From Bradyrhizobium sp. CCBAU 53421 (GTDB lineage Bacteria > Pseudomonadota > Alphaproteobacteria > Rhizobiales > Xanthobacteraceae), in the NCBI RefSeq assembly GCF_015291625.1, contig NZ_CP030047.1, positions 4,712,001 through 4,776,000 on the forward strand: 64,000 bases of DNA, written 5' to 3'. Position numbers and translations under genes: made by a program. The notes below the pieces were generated by a model. It was not told the origin of the DNA. It ran no database searches and saw nothing but the letters and a program-made list of their open reading frames with translations. This document shows, piece by piece, positions 28,021-36,273 of the stretch. Position 1 is the first letter of the stretch. Each line of letters begins with the position of its first letter.

Positions 28021-28068
28021 AGCGTTAACGAGAGACCCGTCGATATTAAGCGTTAACGAGACCCGTCG
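28021..28068. repeat. Tandem direct repeat containing GCGTTAACGAG
   Basis: AGCGTTAACGAGAGACCCGTCG (here 22 bases, with an internal GA extra) at 28021-28042 is repeated as AGCGTTAACGAGACCCGTCG at 28049-28068, a 28-bp period. It lies upstream of the secreted-protein gene (start 27967) on its promoter side and just before the metY terminator. Confidence 0.6.
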
Positions 28069-28075
28069 GGGAAGA

Positions 28076-28108
28076 TTGCCGGAGCGATGCGGCGCACCGC
28101 TCCGGCAA
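28076..28108 (-). terminator. Terminator hairpin of the metY-type gene
   Basis: A perfect 11-bp stem (28076-28086 with 28098-28108) and 11-base loop lie just downstream of the minus-strand stop at 28119. The tail on that strand is only mildly T-rich. Confidence 0.6.
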
Positions 28109-28118
28109 ATCTGCGGGA

Positions 28119-29399
28119 TCAGGCGCGCAGGGCCTGGTCGAGGTCCGCGATCAGGTCTTCCTTGTCCTCGATGCCGATCGACAGCCGGACCACCTCGGGC
28201 GCCGCGCCGGACTTCACCTTGGCGGCGTCGTCGAGTTGGCTGTGGGTGGTGGAGGCCGGGTGGATCACCAGCGAGCGGGTGTCGCCGACATTGGCGAGAT
28301 GCGAGAACAGCCTCAGGTTCGACACCAGGTTGACGCCGGCGTCGTAGCCGCCCTTGAGGCTGAAGGTGAACACCGCGCCGGCGCCCTTCGGCGCATATTT
28401 GCGTTGCAGGGCGTTGTATTTGTCGCCGGGCAGGCCGGCATAGTTCACCGCAGACACGGCGGGGTGGGTGGAGAGGAATTCCGCCACCGCCTTGGCGTTG
28501 TCGCAGTGCTTCTGCATGCGCAGCGGCAGCGTCTCGATGCCGGTCAGGATCATGAAGGCGTTGAACGGCGACAGCGCGGGGCCGAGGTCACGCAGGCCGA
28601 GCACGCGGCAGGCGATCGCGAAGGCGAAGTTGCCGAAGGTCTCCTGGATCCGGATGCCGTGATATTCCGGGCGTGGTTCGCTCAGCATCGGATATTTGTT
28701 GTCCTTCGACCAGTCGAAGGTGCCGGCGTCAACGATGATGCCGCCGAGCGAGTTGCCGTGGCCGCCGAGGAACTTGGTCAGGGAGTGCACGACGATGTCG
28801 GCGCCGTGGTCGATCGGCTTGATCAGGTACGGCGAGGCCAGCGTGTTGTCGACGATCAGCGGCACGCCGGCCTTGCGCGCGACGGCCGCGATTGCCTCGA
28901 TATCGGTGATGCTGCCGGCGGGGTTGGCGATCGACTCGATGAAGATCGCCTTGGTGTGCGGCGTCACCGCGCGCTCGAAGCTTTCGATCTCGTCGGGATC
29001 GGCCCAGGCCACGTTCCAGCCGAACGCCTTGAAGGCGTGGGTGAACTGGTTGATCGAGCCGCCATAGAGTTTTCGCGCGGCGATGATTTCGTCGCCGGGC
29101 CGGAGCAGTTGCTGCAACACCACCAGTTGCGCGGCGTGGCCGGAGGCGACCGCAAGCGCCGCGGTGCCGCCCTCGAGCGCTGCGACGCGTTCCTCGAGCA
29201 CGGCATTGGTCGGGTTGCCGATGCGGGTATAGATGTTGCCGAAGGCCTGCAGGCCGAACAGCGAAGCCGCATGGTCGGCGTCGTTGAAGACGAATGACGT
29301 GGTCTGGTAGATCGGCGTCGCCCGCGCGCCGGTGGTGGGATCAGGCTGTGCGCCGGCGTGCACGGCGAGGGTGGAAAACCCCGGAAGGCGATCGGTCAT
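28119..29399 (-). CDS. metY: O-acetylhomoserine aminocarboxypropyltransferase (sulfhydrylase)
   Basis: The 426-residue PLP enzyme belongs to the Cys/Met metabolism family and should make homocysteine from O-acetylhomoserine and sulfide. Evidence: FSTLAVHAGAQPDPTTGA at the N-terminus, QTTSFVFND, YTRIGNPTNAVLEERVAALEGG, ASGHAAQ, the PLP lysine in VHSLTKFLGGHGNSLGG, and a C-terminal SLVIHPASTTHSQL. The extra length compared with cystathionine gamma-synthases (about 390) fits the MetY subgroup. ATG at 29399 has AGGACA upstream. I looked for a SAM-II riboswitch before it and did not find one. Confidence 0.88.
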   Translation of the reverse strand: MTDRLPGFSTLAVHAGAQPDPTTGARATPIYQTTSFVFNDADHAASLFGLQAFGNIYTRIGNPTNAVLEERVAALEGGTAALAVASGHAAQLVVLQQLLRPGDEIIAARKLYGGSINQFTHAFKAFGWNVAWADPDEIESFERAVTPHTKAIFIESIANPAGSITDIEAIAAVARKAGVPLIVDNTLASPYLIKPIDHGADIVVHSLTKFLGGHGNSLGGIIVDAGTFDWSKDNKYPMLSEPRPEYHGIRIQETFGNFAFAIACRVLGLRDLGPALSPFNAFMILTGIETLPLRMQKHCDNAKAVAEFLSTHPAVSAVNYAGLPGDKYNALQRKYAPKGAGAVFTFSLKGGYDAGVNLVSNLRLFSHLANVGDTRSLVIHPASTTHSQLDDAAKVKSGAAPEVVRLSIGIEDKEDLIADLDQALRA

Positions 29400-29546
29400 T
29401 CTTTGTGTCCTGTGGTGGCCTGGTCGAAACGCGCGGCATGCTGATGGCGGCGGCGCCCGCCGTCAAGCGAGTTGGGCACGCCGCCGGTTTTGGGAGGGGC
29501 ATTCCGGGCTATACCGAACGATCGGAGCGAATATTCCGCCGCGATG

Positions 29547-30131
29547 TCAGGTCGTCTCGGTCTTGTTCTTTGCCGCGCGGTCGGATGCCGCAGTCTGGCC
29601 GCCGCCAAAGCTGGTGCGGTTGAGCGACAGCCGCATGCCCTGGGTCGGGATCGGCGCGCGTTTGGAACTGAGCGTGCGCGAGTTGACACCCATCCAGGAG
29701 ATCTCCGACGACAGCCGGCCATACTCGATCTTCGGACAGCGGTTCATCACCACCTTGAGTCCCGCGGCTTCCGCCTTCTCGGCGGCGGCATCGTCGCGTG
29801 CGCCAAGCTGCATCCAGATCACCTTCGGCAGCGGCGATAATTTCAGCGCCTCCTCGACGACCGGCATGATGTGGCTCGAATTGCGGAAGATGTCGATCAT
29901 ATCGATCGGGCGGTCGATGTCCGCGAGCGATGCCACGAACGGTTTGCCCATCAGCGTCTTGCCGACATGGCCCGGGTTGACCGGGATCATGTCGTAGCCG
30001 CGCTGCGCCAGATATTTGAACGCGAAATAGCTCGGCCGCACGTTGACTGGCGAGGCGCCGACCATCGCGATCGATTTGACGTTGTTCAGAATGCTGCGGA
30101 TGTAGTTGTCGTCGTAGGCGTCGTGATTCAT
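29547..30131 (-). CDS. CoA-binding domain protein (YccU-like)
   Basis: The protein (194 residues) has a single Rossmann-type CoA-binding domain: SIAMVGASPVNVRPSYFAFK, GYDMIPVNPG, and VVEEALKLSPLPKVIWMQLGA, with the conserved C in MNRCPKIEYGRL. Family members are small proteins of unknown role that resemble the CoA-binding part of succinyl-CoA synthetase. The C-terminal 50 residues (SLNRTSFGGGQTAASDRA) look disordered. ATG at 30131 is one codon inside an overlapping GTG. Confidence 0.8.
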   Translation of the reverse strand: MNHDAYDDNYIRSILNNVKSIAMVGASPVNVRPSYFAFKYLAQRGYDMIPVNPGHVGKTLMGKPFVASLADIDRPIDMIDIFRNSSHIMPVVEEALKLSPLPKVIWMQLGARDDAAAEKAEAAGLKVVMNRCPKIEYGRLSSEISWMGVNSRTLSSKRAPIPTQGMRLSLNRTSFGGGQTAASDRAAKNKTETT

Positions 30132-30150
30132 CACTCGTCTTTTTCGATTG

Positions 30151-30268
30151 CGTCATTGCGAGGAGCGAAGCGACGAAGCAATCCAGACTTTCTTGCGGTC
30201 CGATGGATTGCTTCGCGGAGCTTGTCATCGGGCCGGCCAGAGGCCGGACCCGTTGGCTCGCAGTGACG
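30151..30268. repeat. REP-like palindrome, family A copy 2
   Basis: It starts CGTCATTGCGAGGAGCGAAG as in the copy at 10543 and closes with CTCGCAGTGACG. TCCAGAC/GATGGATTGC form inner arms, and an extra internal palindrome (GGGCCGGCCAGAGGCCGGACCC) expands this copy to 118 bases. It separates the CoA-binding and enoyl-CoA hydratase genes. Confidence 0.72.
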
Positions 30269-30272
30269 AAGG

Positions 30273-31100
30273 TTATCTATCCTGCCACTTCGGATCGCGC
30301 TTCTCGATGAAGGCGCCGATGCCTTCCTCGGCGTCGCGCGCCATCATGTTCTCGGTCATCACCTCGGCCGCGAAGCGATAGGCGTCGGCGAGGCTCATCT
30401 CGGCCTGGCGATAGAACGCCTCCTTGCCGAGCTTGACGGTGTAGGCCGATTTCAGTGCGACCTTTTGCGCCAGCGCGATCGCGGCATCGCGTTCGGTGCC
30501 GGCTGATACCACGCGGTTGACGAGGCCGATGCCCTGCGCCGTTGCCGCGGAAACCGGTTCGCCGGTCAGCAGCATCTCCATCGCCTGCTTGCGCGGCACG
30601 TTGCGCGACAGCGCCACCATCGGCGTCGAGCAGAACAGCCCGATGTCGACGCCCGGCGTCGCAAACGCCGCGGCCTCTGAGGCGACTGCGAGGTCGCAGC
30701 TTGCGACGAGCTGGCAGCCTGCCGCGGTCGCGATGCTCTGGACCGATGCTACCACCGGCTTTGGCAGATGCACGATCGCCTGCATCATCGCGCTGCAGGC
30801 GTTCATGATCTGCGCGAAATAGGCGCGGCCGCGGTCGGCGTCGGTGCGGCGCGCGGTGAGCTCCTTGAGGTCATGGCCGGCGCAGAAGGCCGGGCCGTTG
30901 GCGGCGAGCACGACGGCACGGATGCTCTTGTCAGCGCCGATATCGTTCAGCGCTGCGTGCAACTCGCCGATCAGGCCCTCGGAGAGGCTGTTGCGCGCCG
31001 CGGGGCGATTGAGCGTCAGTAGCGCGATACTGCCGACGGTCTCGCGCAGCAGGATCGGCTGGTGTTGCGGCGCTTCCGCGCGGGCGGCTTGGGCGGACAT
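30273..31100 (-). CDS. Enoyl-CoA hydratase/isomerase family protein
   Basis: The 275-residue crotonase-fold protein has IALLTLNRPAARNSLS, the oxyanion-hole segment FCAGHDLKEL, VVASVQSIATAAGCQLVASCDL, and FATPGVDIGLFCS. The GHDLKEL form resembles the ECHDC3-like subgroup. It lacks the glutamate pair of classical hydratases in an obvious form, so the precise reaction (hydration, isomerisation or thioester hydrolysis) is uncertain. ATG at 31100. It is divergent from the thioesterase gene across 70 bases. Confidence 0.82.
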   Translation of the reverse strand: MSAQAARAEAPQHQPILLRETVGSIALLTLNRPAARNSLSEGLIGELHAALNDIGADKSIRAVVLAANGPAFCAGHDLKELTARRTDADRGRAYFAQIMNACSAMMQAIVHLPKPVVASVQSIATAAGCQLVASCDLAVASEAAAFATPGVDIGLFCSTPMVALSRNVPRKQAMEMLLTGEPVSAATAQGIGLVNRVVSAGTERDAAIALAQKVALKSAYTVKLGKEAFYRQAEMSLADAYRFAAEVMTENMMARDAEEGIGAFIEKRDPKWQDR

Positions 31101-31170
31101 GGCGAAATTCCACGTTGGTCTCTATGACAACTTAATGTAACAGGCAGGCTGAAGCGAGGGCAGGGACCGC

Positions 31171-31599
31171 ATGGCGATTGCGAAAATGAGCGTGGCTGAT
31201 CTGGAGGAGTTCCTGCGTAAGGAGTTTCCGCAGGCATTCACCCATGACGACATCAGGATCGAAAGCGCCGACGGCGAAACGGCCCTGCTGCGCCAGCGCT
31301 TCAGCGAGCGCATGCTGCGGCCGGGCGGCACGGTTTCCGGACCGACCCTGATGGGGCTGGCGGATTTCGCGATGTATGTGGTGCTGCTGTCGGCGATCGG
31401 GCCGATCGGCCTTGCCGTCACCACGAACCTCAACATCAACTTCCTTCGCAAGGGCCAGCCGGGCCAGGACGTGCTCGCGGTGGCCAAGCTGCTCAAGCTC
31501 GGCAAGCGGCTTGCGGTCGGCGAGGTCAACCTGCTGTCCGGCACCTCTCCGGACCCGATCGCCCATGTGACGGCGACCTATTCCATTCCAAATCAATAG
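31171..31599 (+). CDS. PaaI-family hotdog-fold thioesterase
   Basis: The 142-residue protein has the hotdog thioesterase pattern: RPGGTVSGPTLMGLADFAMY at the start of the central helix, followed by VTTNLNINFLRKGQPGQDV and KLGKRLAVGEVNL strands. PaaI-like enzymes hydrolyse aromatic or acyl-CoA thioesters. The position next to an enoyl-CoA hydratase fits acyl-CoA metabolism. ATG at 31171 follows a GAGGGCAGGG ribosome site. Confidence 0.8.
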   Translation: MAIAKMSVADLEEFLRKEFPQAFTHDDIRIESADGETALLRQRFSERMLRPGGTVSGPTLMGLADFAMYVVLLSAIGPIGLAVTTNLNINFLRKGQPGQDVLAVAKLLKLGKRLAVGEVNLLSGTSPDPIAHVTATYSIPNQ

Positions 31600-31671
31600 C
31601 CTTTCTTACGGTATTATTGCACCATATTTACAAGCTATTGTTTTTGCTGATGTAAATCGTGTGTGTCGACA

Positions 31672-31700
31672 TTGACGCGCGCCCGCGGCTTCTCTAGAAA
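31672..31700 (+). promoter_or_regulatory. Candidate sigma70 promoter of rplM-rpsI
   Basis: TTGACG (31672-31677) and TAGAAA (31695-31700) are separated by 17 bases and lie 53 bases before the rplM ATG. The spacing and the strong -35 fit a housekeeping promoter. Confidence 0.55.
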
Positions 31701-31711
31701 CCCACGCAGTT

Positions 31712-31739
31712 CGGCGCATACGGCGCCGATTTCTTTTTC
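31712..31739 (+). promoter_or_regulatory. Stem-loop with T-rich tail in the rplM leader
   Basis: CGGCGC (31712-31717) pairs with GCGCCG (31723-31728) around a 5-base loop, followed by ATTTCTTTTT. It sits between the candidate promoter and rplM, just upstream of the start codon. It looks like a small terminator/attenuator or an autogenous control element. Confidence 0.4.
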
Positions 31740-31752
31740 ACGGATTTCACAC

Positions 31753-32217
31753 ATGAGCACGTTCTCGGCCAAGCCCGCCGAAGTGACGAAGAAGTGGGTC
31801 GTGATCGACGCCAAGGGTCTGGTCGTCGGTCGCCTCGCCACGCTCGTCGCGATGCGCCTGCGCGGCAAACACCTGCCCACCTACACCCCGCATGTCGATT
31901 GCGGCGACAACGTCATCATCGTCAACGCCGCGCATGTGGTGCTGACCGGCCGCAAGCGCGACCAGAAGACCTATTACAAGCACACCGGCTTCATCGGTGG
32001 CATCAAGGAGCGCACCGCGAAGCAGATCCTCGAGGGTCGCTTCCCCGAGCGCGTCGTCGAGAAGGCGATCGAGCGCATGATCCCGCGCGGTCCGCTCGGC
32101 CGCATGCAGATGGGCAATCTGCGCGTCTATCCGGGTGCCGAGCATCCGCATGAGGCCCAGAGCCCCGAGAAGGTCGATATCGCTTCCCTGAATCGCAAGA
32201 ACACGAGGGCCGCATAA
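31753..32217 (+). CDS. rplM: 50S ribosomal protein L13
   Basis: The 154-residue protein is full length for L13, with [53 protein letters not shown] and the C-terminal LPRGPLGR-like segment ([20 protein letters not shown]). It is an early-assembling protein of the large subunit. The frame is open upstream, but ATG at 31753 begins the conserved sequence. The stop TAA overlaps the rpsI start (TAATG), so the two are coupled. Confidence 0.97.
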   Translation: MSTFSAKPAEVTKKWVVIDAKGLVVGRLATLVAMRLRGKHLPTYTPHVDCGDNVIIVNAAHVVLTGRKRDQKTYYKHTGFIGGIKERTAKQILEGRFPERVVEKAIERMIPRGPLGRMQMGNLRVYPGAEHPHEAQSPEKVDIASLNRKNTRAA

Positions 32218-32693
32218 TGTCCGATACGTTGCAGTCCCTCGACCAGCTTTCGCAGGTCAAGCCGGCCGCTCCCGACGCGCCGAAGTACGTCAAGAAGGTC
32301 GACAAGTACAATCGCGCCTACGCCACCGGCAAGCGCAAGGACGCGGTCGCCCGCGTCTGGGTCAAGCCCGGCTCGGGCAAGATCTCGGTCAACACCCGCG
32401 AGTTCGAAGTCTACTTCGCCCGCCCGGTGCTGCGCATGATGATCCAGCAGCCGCTGGTCGCTGCCGCCCGCAACGGCCAGTACGACGTGATCTGCACCGT
32501 CGCCGGCGGCGGCCTGTCCGGCCAGGCTGGTGCGGTTCGTCATGGCATCTCGAAGGCGCTGACCAACTTCGAGCCCGAGCTCCGCAGCGTCCTCAAGAAG
32601 GGCGGCTTCCTGACCCGCGACTCGCGTTCGGTCGAGCGCAAGAAGTACGGCAAGGCCAAGGCCCGCAAGTCCTTCCAGTTCTCGAAGCGCTAA
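32217..32693 (+). CDS. rpsI: 30S ribosomal protein S9
   Basis: The 158-residue protein has an N-terminal extension of about 30 residues typical of alphaproteobacteria, then the S9 core: [40 protein letters not shown], and the C-terminal basic tail [19 protein letters not shown] that reaches the P-site tRNA. ATG shares a base with the rplM stop. Confidence 0.97.
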   Translation: MSDTLQSLDQLSQVKPAAPDAPKYVKKVDKYNRAYATGKRKDAVARVWVKPGSGKISVNTREFEVYFARPVLRMMIQQPLVAAARNGQYDVICTVAGGGLSGQAGAVRHGISKALTNFEPELRSVLKKGGFLTRDSRSVERKKYGKAKARKSFQFSKR

Positions 32694-32738
32694 TTCGAGT
32701 TGTAAAATTCGCGGCAATTGCCGCGTGCATCGAGTTGC

Positions 32739-32764
32739 AAAGGGCGCCGCGAGGCGCCCTTTTT
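32739..32764 (+). terminator. Intrinsic terminator of rplM-rpsI
   Basis: An AAAGGGCGCC/GGCGCCCTTT stem (32739-32748 with 32753-32762), a GCGA loop and TTTTT follow the rpsI stop by 46 bases: a textbook Rho-independent terminator. Confidence 0.9.
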
Positions 32765-32942
32765 GCTTGCGCCCAACCGCGCCCGCTTCGACGCGAATTA
32801 GCGCAGTTTTTCAAGAAAACTTGCGTGTGCGTGCAAACGAAATTGGAACTCGGGCCTTCTAGCGTGCGATCTCGCACTGGCGCTGCATCACCGTATTAAT
32901 TGCGCCTGCGAACGTTGCATCACACCGGGCTGGGGTGACTTT

Positions 32943-34160
32943 ATGTCGTTCGATCCATCGACGCTTTATCTGTTCGCCACCATGGTCGCGGGCATGCTCG
33001 GCGCCATGCTCTGGTTGTTCGGCAGGCAGGAGAACATTGCCGCGCTGAAATGGTGGGGCACCGCCTATCTGCTCGGCGCGGCCTCGGTCGCACTCTGGAC
33101 GGTCGGCAGTTCGACGCTCGATCCAATGGTTCTGCTGGGCCTTAATGCGATCGGCTTCGGCGCCTGCGGCATGGTCTGGAATGCCGCGCGCATCTTCCAC
33201 GGCCGCAAGGCCAACCTGCCGGGCCTCGTGCTCGGCCCGATCGCGTGGATCGGCGCGGTGACGACGGTCGCGGACCCGGCGATGCGCCTGACCGTCGGCG
33301 CCGGGATCGTTGCGATCTATGCCGCGCTGACCGCCTCCGAGCTCTGGAGCGAGCGCCGGCGTGCGATGCAGAGGCGCTGGATCGCGATCGTGATTCCGGT
33401 CGCGCATGGCTGCGTCCTGATGCTGCCGATCCTGGTCGGCGACGTGCTGCGGTTGAACGGCCAGAATTTCGTTAGCAATTTCTGGGTCACGCTGTTCTCG
33501 ATCGAGCTCGTGCTGTACGCGATCGGCACCGTGTTCGTGATCTTCATGATGGTGTCGGACCGCGCGGTGGCTGTGCACAAGACGGCTGCGTCGATCGATC
33601 CGTTGAGCGGCATGCTCAACCGCCGCGGATTCACCGAAGCCTGCACGCGGGTGATCGAGCGGGAAGCCGTTGCCGGCCGGCCGGTCACCGTGATGATCTT
33701 CGACATCGATCACTTCAAGTCGATCAACGACCGCTTCGGCCATCCCGCCGGTGACGAGATCCTGAAGCTGTTCTCCGCCGTGGTGGTCAACAGTCTCAGG
33801 ATCAGTGATCTGTCGGGCCGGATCGGCGGCGAGGAATTCGCGGCACTGTTGCCGTGCTCGCTGGAGGAGGGCGTGCTGGTCGCCGAGCGCGTCCGCGAGG
33901 CGTTCGAGAACAGCAACATCAGCTGTGAGGAAGGCGCGGTCGACACCACGGTCAGCATCGGCGTGGCCGGCGGCCCCGCCGGGACCGAGCTCGAGGTGCT
34001 GCTGGCTTCGGCCGACACTGCGCTCTACCAGGCCAAGCGCGGCGGCCGCAACCGTGTCGAGGCGGCGGAGGAACTGCCGCTCTCGCTCGAGAATTGGCGG
34101 CGCAAGACTGCGGGCCTGCCGGCATCGGCGCGGCAAAAGCCGGCGCCAGCGCGCGCATGA
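32943..34160 (+). CDS. Membrane-bound diguanylate cyclase (GGDEF)
   Basis: The 405-residue protein has six or so N-terminal membrane helices (residues 5-215) and a C-terminal GGDEF domain that makes cyclic di-GMP. The active-site loop is GGEEF (about residue 295), preceded by the RxxD inhibitory site (RISD, five residues before), and by DIDHFKSINDRFGHPAGDE for metal and substrate binding. Everything needed for activity and product inhibition is present. The N-terminal part resembles a generic 7TM-like sensor of unknown ligand. ATG at 32943, GGGGTGA upstream. Confidence 0.9.
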   Translation: MSFDPSTLYLFATMVAGMLGAMLWLFGRQENIAALKWWGTAYLLGAASVALWTVGSSTLDPMVLLGLNAIGFGACGMVWNAARIFHGRKANLPGLVLGPIAWIGAVTTVADPAMRLTVGAGIVAIYAALTASELWSERRRAMQRRWIAIVIPVAHGCVLMLPILVGDVLRLNGQNFVSNFWVTLFSIELVLYAIGTVFVIFMMVSDRAVAVHKTAASIDPLSGMLNRRGFTEACTRVIEREAVAGRPVTVMIFDIDHFKSINDRFGHPAGDEILKLFSAVVVNSLRISDLSGRIGGEEFAALLPCSLEEGVLVAERVREAFENSNISCEEGAVDTTVSIGVAGGPAGTELEVLLASADTALYQAKRGGRNRVEAAEELPLSLENWRRKTAGLPASARQKPAPARA

Positions 34161-34192
34161 GTGCGGTAACGACTGGTTAACCATTCGATCCC

Positions 34193-34441
34193 ATGCTTTC
34201 GGGCATGGAGTCGATCCGCACCCGCAATCCGCAGTCAGCCCTGATGTCGCTCGAAGCCGACGCCGTTTCGGCGCGCGGCGGCTTCGCCTGCATGTTCTCG
34301 GACTCCGATGAATACGAGACCGCGCTGATCGCCGAACGCCGCGCGCAGGGGCGATATGAAGCGCCGAGACGCCGCTGGCCGGTCGCGATGCTGCTCGGCG
34401 TGCTGCTCATGGTTGTCGGCACGGTCCTGCTGTTCAAGTGA
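34193..34441 (+). CDS. Small single-pass membrane protein, unknown function
   Basis: The 82-residue protein (ATG at 34193; ATG at 34205 also possible) is charged in its first 60 residues and ends with one membrane helix (WPVAMLLGVLLMVVGTVLLF). I do not recognise a family. It follows the diguanylate cyclase by 32 bases and is followed by a terminator, so it may be co-transcribed and C-terminally anchored in the membrane. Confidence 0.5.
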   Translation: MLSGMESIRTRNPQSALMSLEADAVSARGGFACMFSDSDEYETALIAERRAQGRYEAPRRRWPVAMLLGVLLMVVGTVLLFK

Positions 34442-34464
34442 ACGGCGGCGAGTTCGGCATACGG

Positions 34465-34486
34465 GGCGCCCGTGGGGGCGCCTTTT
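34465..34486 (+). terminator. Intrinsic terminator
   Basis: GGCGCCC (34465-34471) pairs with GGGCGCC (34476-34482), GTGG loop, then TTTTGCTTTT. It ends the diguanylate cyclase/small membrane protein unit. Confidence 0.85.
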
Positions 34487-34554
34487 GCTTTTGTGCCGGC
34501 TGGGCTAGAGACCGGGCCTTTCCCGGGGAAAACCGATAAAGGGAGGCCAAGCCC

Positions 34555-34851
34555 ATGATCACGGAAATCGCACAGATCGACGTCAAGCCCGGTAGCGAGA
34601 AGGACTTCGAGGCTGCGGTGGCCAAGGCGCGCCCGCTGTTCCTGCGCGCCAAGGGCGGCAAGGGGTTTGAACTGCACCGCTCGATCGAGAAGCCGTCGCG
34701 CTACCGGCTCGTGGCCAAGTGGGAGACGCTGGAGAACCACACGGTCGATTTCCGCGGTTCAGAGGATTTCACCGCCTGGCGCGCGCTGGTTGGTCCTTAC
34801 TTCGCGGCGGCGCCCGAGGTCGAGCACACCGAGACCGTGCTGACGACCTGA
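34555..34851 (+). CDS. Antibiotic biosynthesis monooxygenase (ABM) domain protein
   Basis: The 98-residue protein is a single ABM (dimeric alpha/beta barrel) domain: EIAQIDVKPGSEKDFEAAVA, GFELHRSIEKPSRYRLVAKW and WETLENHTVDFRGSEDF. Relatives include cofactor-free monooxygenases and heme-degrading enzymes, but many are uncharacterised. A GGGAGG ribosome site precedes the ATG. It ends 7 bases before the convergent AI-2E transporter gene. Confidence 0.8.
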   Translation: MITEIAQIDVKPGSEKDFEAAVAKARPLFLRAKGGKGFELHRSIEKPSRYRLVAKWETLENHTVDFRGSEDFTAWRALVGPYFAAAPEVEHTETVLTT

Positions 34852-34858
34852 GCAGGAT

Positions 34859-36004
34859 TTACGTTGCTGGCACAGGCGCTTGATCCTCCGCCTTGAAGTG
34901 ATCGATCATCACCTTGGCGATCGCCATCAGCGGCAGCGCCAGCGCCAGTCCCCAGATGCCGAACACGACGCCGAGCAGGATCTGGAACGCGAACAGCGTG
35001 GCCGGCGGGATGTCGAGTGCCTGGCGCTGAATGATCGGGGTCAGTACGTAGCTTTCCAGCGCGTGCACGCCGAGGAACAGGACGAAGGCCGACAGCGCCG
35101 CGATCCACCCGCTCGCCAGACTCGCCAGCACCACGATCAGCCCGCCGAGGATCGCGCCGACCGTCGGGATGAAGGCGAGCAGGCCGGCCTGGATGCCGAG
35201 GATGAACGAACTCGGAATGCCGATGATGGCGAGCCCGATCCAGGTGACGAGGAACACCGCGGTCATGGTGATGATCTGCGCGATCAGCCAGCGTTCCAGC
35301 GTCTCGCCGATGCGGTCGACGATGACGGTCGCCTGGGCGCGGTATTTGGCCGGCGCGATGAACAGCAGTCCGGCGCGGTAGATGCTCGGCTGGGCCGCGA
35401 AGGCGAGCCCGAGGAACAGCACGATGAAGAAATTGCCGACGACGCTGACGGTGCCGAGCAGCACCTTCAGCGTCTGACTGATGATCGCGCCGCCGCTGGA
35501 GGCCAGCGCGCCGGCGCCGGGGATGCCATGCGACTGCGACGACGCTGTGGGCGTCGTTGTCGTCGTCGTCACGGCGGTGCCTTCGCCCTTCGCCTCGCCG
35601 GCGGCATTGGTGAAATCGAGATAGCTGGTGTCGACGCCGTGCTGCTCGAGGAACTCCTTGACGCTGCCGAGCTGCGATTTGATCGTGTTGCTCAGCACCG
35701 TGGCCTGCTGCGCGATCGTGGTGCCGCCGAGGAACACGATGCCGGACAATAATCCCGCCATCGCCAGGCAGACGACCGCAAGCCGCAACGCATGCGGCAG
35801 CCCGGTCAGCCGGCCGAGCAGGGTGGTCATGGCATTGAGGGCGACCCCGAGCAGCATGCCGGCGAACACCAGGAACAGGGTCGCGGCGAACTGCCAGGCG
35901 AAGGTCAACAGGGCTGCGAACAGCACAACACCGATGCCGCCGACGGCGATCGCCCATGCCATGTCGTTACGGGCCTGCAGGCGATTGTCAGCCGGGTCTG
36001 TCAC
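34859..36004 (-). CDS. AI-2E family transporter (PerM/YdiK-like)
   Basis: The 381-residue protein has about eight membrane helices with the AI-2E/UPF0118 hallmarks: paired N-terminal helices, a cytoplasmic/periplasmic insert (threonine-rich TAVTTTTTTPTASS at about 142-156), the GIPSSFILGIQAGLLAFIP segment, and a C-terminal LGVHALESYVLTPIIQRQ. Members export autoinducer-2, act as antiporters, or have unknown substrates. Start is GTG at 36004 behind GGGGGG. The poly-Thr run is unusual and may vary among strains. Confidence 0.8.
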   Translation of the reverse strand: MTDPADNRLQARNDMAWAIAVGGIGVVLFAALLTFAWQFAATLFLVFAGMLLGVALNAMTTLLGRLTGLPHALRLAVVCLAMAGLLSGIVFLGGTTIAQQATVLSNTIKSQLGSVKEFLEQHGVDTSYLDFTNAAGEAKGEGTAVTTTTTTPTASSQSHGIPGAGALASSGGAIISQTLKVLLGTVSVVGNFFIVLFLGLAFAAQPSIYRAGLLFIAPAKYRAQATVIVDRIGETLERWLIAQIITMTAVFLVTWIGLAIIGIPSSFILGIQAGLLAFIPTVGAILGGLIVVLASLASGWIAALSAFVLFLGVHALESYVLTPIIQRQALDIPPATLFAFQILLGVVFGIWGLALALPLMAIAKVMIDHFKAEDQAPVPAT

Positions 36005-36273
36005 GGGTGATTCCCCCCTTCGCGACGGTGTCCGGAGCAGTCATTGGCGAAAATCCTGCCGGGATCAAGCCGCCGGGCCGTGCCGGTTTGCCGCTGACGT
36101 GCGGTGGTGGTCCGGGCGCGACCGGCCGATCTGGCCCCCGGGGGCCAGCGAATCTGTGCAGGACTGCAAGCCCTCCTGTGCAGATATAGACAGTTGATCC
36201 GGCGGGAACTCGAAGGCATGATCGTCTCCGCAACGTCGCAAACTTAGAAGATTCATTGCGCGAGACTTCGATA

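Noticed and set aside
29400..29546. SAM-II type riboswitch upstream of metY
   Set aside because: Expected in some alphaproteobacterial methionine genes, but the conserved core and pseudoknot bases could not be found.
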